From positions 1 to 18,921 of the forward strand of contig CAADUZ010000034.1 of NCBI GenBank assembly GCA_900752335.1: a stretch of 18,921 nucleotides of DNA. The letters are read 5' to 3'. The DNA is from Clostridia bacterium (lineage in GTDB: Bacteria > Bacillota > Clostridia > TANB77 > CAG-508). The notes beneath the pieces are model-generated. The model did no database searches. It was given only the letters and a program-made list of their open reading frames with translations, and had not been told where the DNA came from. Positions 13,501-18,921 of this stretch are shown piece by piece; position 1 is the first letter of the stretch, and each line of letters begins with the position of its first letter. Position numbers and translations under genes: made by a program.

Positions 13501-14487
13501 ATGCTAAAAATAGTTTTTATGGGAACACCGGATTTTGCAAAAGTTTCGCTTGAAAAAGTGTATGAAGCGGGATATAAAATAGAAGCGGTAGTAACAAATG
13601 TAGATAAACCAAAAGGTAGAGGAATGAAATTAGTTCCATCACCTGTAAAAGAGTTTGCACTTGAAAAGAATATAGAAGTATTACAACCAACTAAAGTAAG
13701 AAATAACCCAGAATTTATAGAAAAAATTAAGAAAATAAATCCAGACGTTATATGTGTTGTAGCTTATGGAAAAATACTTCCACAAGAACTTTTGGAAATT
13801 CCTAAACTGGGCTGTATAAATGTGCATGGCTCACTTCTACCTAAATATAGAGGAGCTGCGCCAATACAATGGGCTGTATTAAATGGAGAAACTTCAACTG
13901 GAATTACAACAATGTACATGGACGTAGGAATGGATACAGGAGATATGATTTTAAAAGAAGAAACTGAAATTGGAGAAAATGAAACAACAGGAGAGTTGTG
14001 GGATAGATTATCGGTAATTGGTGGAGATTTACTTGTTAAAACATTAAAATTAATAGAAGCAGGAAAAGCACCAAGAGAAAAACAAGGCGAAGAATTTACT
14101 TTAGCACCAATGCTAAATAAAGAGATGGCTAAAATAGACTGGGAAAATAAAACTGCAGCAGAAATAAAAAATCTGGTAAGAGGCTTAAACCCGATAATGG
14201 GAGCATATAGCTATATAAATGACAAAAAGATAAAATTTTGGAAAGTTGATATTTTATCAAATAAAGAATTAGAAAAAGAATTTCCAGAACTTTCTGAATA
14301 TGAATATAAATTAAAAGAAATTCAGCCAGGCACAGTGCTATTCTCTGACGCAAAAAAAGGATTATATATAAAAGCAAATGATGGAATAATAAAGGTACTG
14401 GAATTGCAAGGAGAAAATGCAAGAAAAATGAATATAGGAGATTTTTTAAGAGGTAACCATATAGAAGTTGGAAATATGTTTGAATAG
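13501..14487 (+). CDS. fmt: Methionyl-tRNA formyltransferase
   Basis: A 328-residue enzyme that formylates initiator Met-tRNA with 10-formyl-tetrahydrofolate. The N-terminal Rossmann domain shows MGTPDFA (7-13), NVHGSLLPKYRGAAPI in pieces (107-122, catalytic Asn107 and His109) and DVGMDTGD (141-148, catalytic Asp145). The C-terminal OB-like tRNA-binding domain includes RGLNPIMGAYSY, a variant of the family's R-x-x-x-P-x-P-G-A. Slightly longer than the common 310-315 residues. The ATG at 13501 follows AAGGAGG. Last gene of the priA-def-fmt operon. The rsmB and rlmN genes that often follow fmt are not present. Confidence 0.95.
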   Translation: MLKIVFMGTPDFAKVSLEKVYEAGYKIEAVVTNVDKPKGRGMKLVPSPVKEFALEKNIEVLQPTKVRNNPEFIEKIKKINPDVICVVAYGKILPQELLEIPKLGCINVHGSLLPKYRGAAPIQWAVLNGETSTGITTMYMDVGMDTGDMILKEETEIGENETTGELWDRLSVIGGDLLVKTLKLIEAGKAPREKQGEEFTLAPMLNKEMAKIDWENKTAAEIKNLVRGLNPIMGAYSYINDKKIKFWKVDILSNKELEKEFPELSEYEYKLKEIQPGTVLFSDAKKGLYIKANDGIIKVLELQGENARKMNIGDFLRGNHIEVGNMFE

Positions 14488-14490
14488 AGG

Positions 14491-14519
14491 TTGCAAAATT
14501 TGTAGTATAATAGTATAAT
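14491..14519 (+). promoter_or_regulatory. Promoter of the glycosyltransferase genes
   Basis: TTGCAA (14491-14496), 17 bp, TATAAT (14514-14519), giving a leader of about 110 nt before the gene at 14635. The leader is AT-rich with no clear structure. Confidence 0.55.
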
Positions 14520-14634
14520 ATATAATGTATGGACTTTATCTAAAAATGTATAAAGCAAAAAATAATAGAAAAGTAATATAAACATAAGCAAGTCTGCATA
14601 AACATACTAATATGATAAAAAAGAGGAGAAGAAG

Positions 14635-15864
14635 ATGGATTATTTATATATAATTCAACAAATACTTGTGTGGCTACTTACAATATTTTGGGGATATCAG
14701 TTAATAATAAGTATTTGTTCTTTAGTTAAGTTAAAAGATAAACCTATATTAGAAGAAAAGACAAATAAGTTTATGGCAATAATACCAGCTCATAACGAAG
14801 AAAATGTTATTGGGGCTTTAATAGAGAGTTTAAAGGCACAGGATTATCCAAAAGATAGCTATGATATTTATGTTATAGCAGATAACTGTACTGATAGAAC
14901 AGCCGAAATAGCAGAAAGCATGGGAGCTATTGTTATGAAAAGGTTTGACGAAGAGCATAAAACAAAAGGATATGCTTTGCAATGGTTTCTAGAACAAAAA
15001 ATAAAAGAAGATGCACCATATGATGCATTCTGTATCTTTGATGCAGATAATATAGTTGACAAAAACTTCTTAAAGGCAATGAATAAAAAACTTTGCCAAG
15101 GAGAAGAAGTCGTACAAGGATATAGAGATATAAAAAATCCAACAGATAGCTGGGTATCAGCAGGATATGCACTATTCTATTGGACAATGAATAGATTTTA
15201 CCATTTAGCAAGATATAATTTAGGCTTATCACCATTAATAAATGGAACAGGTTTCATGGTAAAATTTGACGTAATAAAACCAGAAGGATGGAACACAAAA
15301 ACATTAACAGAGGATATAGAATTCTCACTAAAAAGAATAATAAAAGGTAGAAAACTAGGTTGGGCAACAGATGCAATAGTATATGACGAGCAACCAGTAG
15401 GATTTAAACAATCATGGAAGCAAAGAACAAGATGGACAGTTGGACATATACAATGTATGAACGAATACACAAAACCATTAGCAGCAGCAGTTAAATCCAA
15501 CAAAACAATGATGAACTTCGATGGACTTTTATATATTCTAGGAAGTATACCAATGTTTGTGCTAACATTACTTTTACTAGTACTAAACTTTGTAATGTAT
15601 ATAGCAAATGGAATGACAACAACAGACTTTGTAATAAACTGCTTAAGATATTTAATACCAACATTCTTGCTACCAATATTTACAGCAATATTAATAATGA
15701 TATTAGAGAAAAAGCCAATAAGACCAATGATAAAAGGACTTTTATGCTATCCATTATTTTTAGGTTCATGGATATTAATAAACTTCAAATGTTTATTCAA
15801 ACGTGATACAAGCTGGGATAAGATAGAGCACGTAAGAAACGTAAAAATAAAAGACGTAGCCTAA
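14635..15864 (+). CDS. Membrane GT2 glycosyltransferase, processive type
   Basis: A 409-residue family 2 glycosyltransferase. It has an N-terminal membrane segment (about 8-32), then the GT-A catalytic domain: IIPAHNEE (49-56), the nucleotide-binding ADNCTDR (82-88), DAD (136-138, metal site), TED (225-227, catalytic base) and QRTRW (263-267), the QxxRW motif typical of processive or chain-building enzymes. Two to three membrane segments follow (about 295-400). Such enzymes polymerise or transfer sugars from nucleotide sugars at the inner face of the membrane. The substrate is not readable. The ATG at 14635 follows GAGGAGAAG. Next comes a palindromic element, then a GT-C type membrane enzyme, so the two probably serve one surface glycan or glycosylation pathway. 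Confidence 0.85.
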   Translation: MDYLYIIQQILVWLLTIFWGYQLIISICSLVKLKDKPILEEKTNKFMAIIPAHNEENVIGALIESLKAQDYPKDSYDIYVIADNCTDRTAEIAESMGAIVMKRFDEEHKTKGYALQWFLEQKIKEDAPYDAFCIFDADNIVDKNFLKAMNKKLCQGEEVVQGYRDIKNPTDSWVSAGYALFYWTMNRFYHLARYNLGLSPLINGTGFMVKFDVIKPEGWNTKTLTEDIEFSLKRIIKGRKLGWATDAIVYDEQPVGFKQSWKQRTRWTVGHIQCMNEYTKPLAAAVKSNKTMMNFDGLLYILGSIPMFVLTLLLLVLNFVMYIANGMTTTDFVINCLRYLIPTFLLPIFTAILIMILEKKPIRPMIKGLLCYPLFLGSWILINFKCLFKRDTSWDKIEHVRNVKIKDVA

Positions 15865-15867
15865 TTC

Positions 15868-16001
15868 TGGAACAAGGGGACACACAATTTGTTCCAAAAA
15901 TGAAAAATGGGGACAGACATTGTAAATTAAAATTATTAAAATTTGCTAATGTCTGTCCCTTCGTTTCAAAAATGGAACAAATTGTGTGTCCCCTTGTTCC
16001 A
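15868..16001. repeat. Nested palindromic element, REP/RAYT-like, full copy
   Basis: Perfect 29-bp outer inverted repeats at 15868-15896 and 15973-16001 (left arm begins TGGAACAAGGGGACACAC), enclosing 12-bp inner inverted repeats GGGACAGACATT (15910-15921) and AATGTCTGTCCC (15948-15959). Each outer arm is itself a small hairpin (GGAACAA/TTGTTCC). The left half matches 4317-4364. It fills the gap between the two glycosyltransferase genes, starting 3 bp after the stop of the first and ending about 10 bp before the ribosome binding site of the second. There is no transposase gene inside; a RAYT-type enzyme elsewhere is the likely mover. Confidence 0.75.
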
Positions 16002-16023
16002 AATGGTTTTGGAAGGAGCAAAG

Positions 16024-17583
16024 ATGAAAAAGGTAAAAGAAGTTTTTAAGGATAAAGCAAAGCTATTGCATATTATAATAATAATTTTGGGAATAGCATT
16101 TATATCACTTACAAATTTTCATAAAGCAATATGGTTTGACGAATCATATTCAGTAGCAATATCTGCACATAGCTTTAGTGAAATTTGGAATATTGGCGGA
16201 CATGACGTGCATCCAGTGCTATATTATTGGATACTTCATATCTTAAGATATATATTTGGAAACGAAATATTAGTATATAGGCTATTTTCAGTATTAGTCA
16301 TAAGCATTTTAGGAATACTAGGATACACACATATTAGAAAAGATTTTGGAAGCAAAACAGGAATTATATTTTCTGCTTTAGTATTTTTTATGCCAATTAC
16401 CCTTATCTATTCTGGAGAAATACGAATGTATGCACTAGCAATGCTACTTACAACATTAACTGCAATATATGCATATAGAATATACAAAAACAGTACTGAA
16501 AAGAACACAAAAAACTGGGTATTATTTGCTGCTTTTAGCTTGGCAGCAGCATATACACATTACTATTCACTAGTGGCATCAGGAGTAATAAATGTATTGC
16601 TATTCATTTATCTTGCATACAATGCAGTAAAGCAAAAGAAGTTTACTACAAGCTTAAAAAGATTTATAGCAGCAGCCGTTATACAAATAGTTTTATACAT
16701 ACCTTGGCTTATATATTTATTACTACAAATAAAGCAAGTATCAGCAGGATTTTGGATAGAAATGAAATTTCCCAAAACTCTACAAGAAATGTTTTTATTC
16801 CAATTTACGGGGAATTTAAATAAAATGGAATATGTGCCAGAAACATGGGGATATATTTTTGGTGGAATAATTTGTGCATATATGCTAGGTATAATATGTG
16901 TACAAGTAGCAAAATTTATTAAGAAAAGAAAAAAATATAGTGGTAAAAATCAAAATGAAGAGATAAAGCCTGCAATATACGCATTTTCAACATATGCATT
17001 AGTACTAATTTTAATTTGGATAGTTTCGTTAATAATGCCAAGACCAATACTATATGCAAGATATATGTTATGCATCACAGGACTATTTATATTCATAATA
17101 AGCTATTTAATGGCAAAGTACGGAAACAAATACATTAACATATTAATGCTAATACTAGTTATATCAATGTCTACATATATCAATGTAAACTTAATGAAAA
17201 CAAACTATGAAGAAAGCAATACCAAGCCAATAGAATATATACAAGAGAAAGTAGAAGAAAGCGATATTTTAATATATGGAAATGAAGCAGTAGGATTTGT
17301 GGTATCTGCCAATATGCCAGAAATAGAGCAATATTTTTATGATGGAGCATATTGGAATGTAGACGAAGCATATAAAGCATTTGGACCAAATATGACAATA
17401 GTGCATGATTTAGAAATACTTAAAGAATACAAAGGAAGAGTATGGACAGTAAATTCTAACAACTATGCAATAGCAGACGAAATAGTAGAAAAATATAATG
17501 CGAAAATAATAGAGCAGGTGTATTATAGAACAGAATACAAAGAAAAATACGAATATACATTTTGCTTACTAGAAATAGAATAA
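16024..17583 (+). CDS. Polytopic GT-C membrane glycosyltransferase (PMT/GT39-like)
   Basis: A 519-residue protein with many hydrophobic segments and the GT-C pattern: Asp39-Glu40 in the first extracytoplasmic loop (IWFDESYS) and GHDVHPVLYYW (59-69), like the D-E and H-x-x-x-P-x-hydrophobic patterns of PMT_2/ArnT-like enzymes that use lipid-linked sugars outside the membrane. About 10 membrane segments run from 13 to 410. A soluble C-terminal domain (about 410-519) carries no motif I recognise. I chose ATG 16024, 5 nt after GGAAGGAG. An in-frame ATG at 15943 lies inside the palindromic element and would add 27 unrelated residues. Together with the upstream GT2 enzyme this suggests lipid-linked sugar transfer to a surface polymer or protein. 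The acceptor is unknown. Confidence 0.8.
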   Translation: MKKVKEVFKDKAKLLHIIIIILGIAFISLTNFHKAIWFDESYSVAISAHSFSEIWNIGGHDVHPVLYYWILHILRYIFGNEILVYRLFSVLVISILGILGYTHIRKDFGSKTGIIFSALVFFMPITLIYSGEIRMYALAMLLTTLTAIYAYRIYKNSTEKNTKNWVLFAAFSLAAAYTHYYSLVASGVINVLLFIYLAYNAVKQKKFTTSLKRFIAAAVIQIVLYIPWLIYLLLQIKQVSAGFWIEMKFPKTLQEMFLFQFTGNLNKMEYVPETWGYIFGGIICAYMLGIICVQVAKFIKKRKKYSGKNQNEEIKPAIYAFSTYALVLILIWIVSLIMPRPILYARYMLCITGLFIFIISYLMAKYGNKYINILMLILVISMSTYINVNLMKTNYEESNTKPIEYIQEKVEESDILIYGNEAVGFVVSANMPEIEQYFYDGAYWNVDEAYKAFGPNMTIVHDLEILKEYKGRVWTVNSNNYAIADEIVEKYNAKIIEQVYYRTEYKEKYEYTFCLLEIE

Positions 17584-17595
17584 TGCATATTTTTG

Positions 17596-17624
17596 TTGAC
17601 TTTGGTAATTTGCTAAAATATAAT
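17596..17624 (+). promoter_or_regulatory. Promoter of the TIGR00266 gene
   Basis: TTGACT (17596-17601), 17 bp, TATAAT (17619-17624), about 28 nt before the ATG at 17653. Confidence 0.7.
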
Positions 17625-17652
17625 GAAGAAAAAATAAAAGGAGGGGAAAGAT

Positions 17653-18333
17653 ATGCAATACAAAATTATAGGACAAACTGTACCAGTAGTTGAAGTAACA
17701 TTAAATAAAGGCGAAACAATGTATACTCAAACAGGAGGAATGTCATATCAAACTGATGGAATTACTATGAAAACAAATACTAGAGGTGGCTTAATGAAAG
17801 GAATAGGCAGAATGTTTTCAGGGGAATCTCTATTTATGGCAAACTTCACTGCAGAAAGAGATGGAGCGATGATTGCATTTGGAACAACTGTACCAGGAAA
17901 TATTATGCCAGTTGATTTATCACAAATGCCAAATGGACTAACAGTTCAAAAAGGTTCATTCTTATGTGCAGAAGATAGCATAGAAACTTCAGTAACATTT
18001 TCTAAAAAATTTAGTGCAGGATTAGTTGGTGGAGAAGGATTTATACTACAAAAAGCAAAAGGAAATGGTATGCTATTTTTAGAAGTAGATGGAGATCCAA
18101 TAGAAAAAGAATTAATGCCAGGAGAAGTTTTAAAGGTAGATACGGGAAATGTTGTAGCATTTGAGCAAACAGTATCTTATGAAGTAGAAATGGTAAAAGG
18201 AATAGGAAATATCTTTTTAGGAGGAGAAGGACTATTCTTAACAAGACTTGTAGGACCAGGAAAAGTAATATTACAATCACAAAACTTTGGTGATTTTGTT
18301 GGAAGAATCGCACCATTTATACCAAATAGGTAG
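17653..18333 (+). CDS. TIGR00266/AIM24 family protein
   Basis: A 226-residue soluble protein with the repeated beta-strand pattern of the TIGR00266/AIM24 family. Recognisable blocks are VTLNKGETMYTQTGGMSY (15-32), a Gly-rich GGLMKGIGRMFSGESLFMANF in pieces (45-65), SFLCAED, and a second half that repeats the plan (GIGNIFLGGEGLFLTRLVGPG in pieces, about 187-207, then LQSQ). The two-fold layout suggests a double-stranded beta-helix-like fold. Bacterial members have no settled function; the yeast namesake is a mitochondrial inner membrane protein. It has its own promoter and terminator. The ribosome binding site is AGGAGGGGAAAG ahead of the ATG. Confidence 0.88.
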   Translation: MQYKIIGQTVPVVEVTLNKGETMYTQTGGMSYQTDGITMKTNTRGGLMKGIGRMFSGESLFMANFTAERDGAMIAFGTTVPGNIMPVDLSQMPNGLTVQKGSFLCAEDSIETSVTFSKKFSAGLVGGEGFILQKAKGNGMLFLEVDGDPIEKELMPGEVLKVDTGNVVAFEQTVSYEVEMVKGIGNIFLGGEGLFLTRLVGPGKVILQSQNFGDFVGRIAPFIPNR

Positions 18334-18367
18334 AATTAAAAAAGATGAATAAAAGAATATATAGAAG

Positions 18368-18398
18368 AAGGCTAGCTAAAAAAAGAGCTAGTCTTTTT
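18368..18398 (+). terminator. Terminator of the TIGR00266 gene
   Basis: Stem CTAGCT (18372-18377) / AGCTAG (18386-18391), extended outward by AAGG pairing with TCTT through one G-T pair, then a T-run to 18398. Confidence 0.85.
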
Positions 18399-18436
18399 GC
18401 ATGAGAAAGAAAAATAGATAATAAGTAATTAGTCTG

Positions 18437-18477
18437 AATATTACAAAAATATTACAGAAATATTAAATGTTTATTAC
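18437..18477 (+). repeat. Four direct repeats with an 11-bp period
   Basis: AATATTAC (18437), AATATTAC (18448), AATATTAA (18459) and TTTATTAC (18470): the ATTA core recurs at exact 11-bp steps. The array sits directly upstream of the pilin-like gene's promoter, on one face of the helix, as expected for an UP-like element, curved DNA or a multi-site operator. Confidence 0.55.
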
Positions 18478-18480
18478 AAT

Positions 18481-18522
18481 AATGCTAGCAGCATTGAAAA
18501 ATTCACACCAGTGACATATAAT
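18481..18522 (+). promoter_or_regulatory. Promoter of the pilin-like gene with an overlapping palindrome
   Basis: TTGAAA (18494-18499), 17 bp, TATAAT (18517-18522). A palindrome AATGC-tagca-GCATT (18481-18495) overlaps the first bases of the -35, a position suited to repression. The leader is about 99 nt and almost free of C and structure. Confidence 0.65.
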
Positions 18523-18553
18523 ATACGAGAAGAATAAAAAAAGAAACACAAAA

Positions 18554-18607
18554 ATGAATAAAAGTAAAACAAAAGATAAAAATAATAAAAAGAAAAAATA
18601 TAAATAA
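18554..18607 (+). CDS. Possible 17-aa leader peptide, Lys/Asn-rich
   Basis: ATG to TAA inside the A-rich leader of the pilin-like gene reads MNKSKTKDKNNKKKKYK. There is no good ribosome binding site in front. Such composition arises easily in A-rich DNA, so it may well be noncoding. Confidence 0.15.
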   Translation: MNKSKTKDKNNKKKKYK

Positions 18608-18627
18608 AAAAAGGAGAAAAAGAACGT

Positions 18628-18921
18628 ATGAAAAGCAGAAAAACAAAACAAGAGCAAGGTATAACACTAATTGCATTAGTAATAACAGTCGTAATATTAA
18701 TAATACTAGCAACAGTAACGCTTAATGTAGTATTGGGAGAAGGTGGGCTAATCCAAAGAGCACAAGAAGGAAAAGAATTAACGGACCAAGCACAAAAAGA
18801 TGAACAAGACGAGTTAAAAGGAGCAGAAGAGTTTATAAATGGAGTGCTTGCAGGAACAGATTTACCAGATAATCCAGATGAAAACGAACCATATGTAGAC
18901 GAAAGTATAGCAGTAGCTCCA
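18628..18921 (+). CDS. Type IV pilin-like protein, N-terminal part
   Basis: The first 98 residues of a gene that runs off the right edge. A basic leader MKSRKTKQEQG (1-11) ends in the Gly expected at a prepilin peptidase cut, followed by ITLIALVITVVILIILATVTLN (12-33), the hydrophobic N-terminal helix of type IV pilins and pseudopilins. The +5 Glu of classical pilins is Ala here, common in related clostridial proteins. GEGGLIQRAQEGKE (38-51) matches the G-x-x-G-L-I-x-x-A region often seen after the helix in this group. The start of an acidic, Pro/Asp-rich outer domain follows (DLPDNPDENEPYVDES). It is exported and membrane-anchored until cleaved. The ATG at 18628 follows AAGGAGAAA. Whether it is a pilus subunit, a pseudopilin or another surface protein cannot be decided from this part. 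Confidence 0.8.
   Translation, partial: MKSRKTKQEQGITLIALVITVVILIILATVTLNVVLGEGGLIQRAQEGKELTDQAQKDEQDELKGAEEFINGVLAGTDLPDNPDENEPYVDESIAVAP

Noticed and set aside
15943..16023. Upstream ATG that would extend the GT-C protein by 27 residues
   Set aside because: The extension lies within the inverted-repeat element and has no ribosome binding site; ATG 16024 follows GGAAGGAG and gives a normal membrane protein start.
18437..18477. CRISPR array
   Set aside because: The repeats are 8 bp with 3-bp gaps, far too short for CRISPR repeats and spacers, and no cas gene is present.

Overview
The window looks like chromosomal DNA from a low-GC Bacillota, most likely a Clostridia member of gut or anaerobic type. 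The evidence is very AT-rich coding DNA, strong AGGAGG ribosome binding sites, TTG starts, the remA/rpoZ/gmk block followed by priA-def-fmt, a two-gene minimal SUF system, and a clostridial-type prepilin ending GITLIALVIT. I saw no rRNA, tRNA, CRISPR array or complete transposon.

Layout. 1-1837 (minus strand): start of dapB (partial), an HD-domain protein with its own promoter, and dapA. 1984-2524: a monocistronic orphan gene with a consensus promoter and a terminator. 2536-4310: sufC-sufB (SmsCB-like). 4317-4396: an inverted-repeat element. 4444-5121: two promoters and a DUF4160-DUF2442 pair. 5114-6211 (minus): asd, broken by one extra base in this sequence. 6407-6673 (minus): a small Xre-type regulator. 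6837-9847: operon rsmE, Lys-rich membrane protein, remA, rpoZ, gmk-like, ending in a terminator. 9855-10691: two divergent orphan genes with nearly abutting promoters, one with atypically high GC. 10687-14487: priA-def-fmt. 14491-17583: a membrane GT2 glycosyltransferase and a GT-C/PMT-type membrane glycosyltransferase, with a nested palindromic element between them. 17596-18398: a TIGR00266/AIM24 protein. 18437-18921: the start of a type IV pilin-like gene behind an unusually structured upstream region.

How the genes work together. dapB, dapA and asd are three enzymes of the aspartate-to-diaminopimelate/lysine route, split into two places on the same strand. rsmE, remA, rpoZ, gmk, priA, def and fmt are housekeeping genes for ribosome modification, matrix regulation, transcription, GMP phosphorylation, replication restart and N-formyl-methionine metabolism. 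The 3' part (two glycosyltransferases, pilin-like protein) points to cell-surface polymers or appendages.

The parts least explained by known families are the divergent gene pair at 9855-10623, the inverted repeats at 4317 and 15868, the 11-bp phased repeats at 18437, and the broken asd. I did not recognise a complete new defence or mobile system. The divergent pair is the best candidate for something undescribed.
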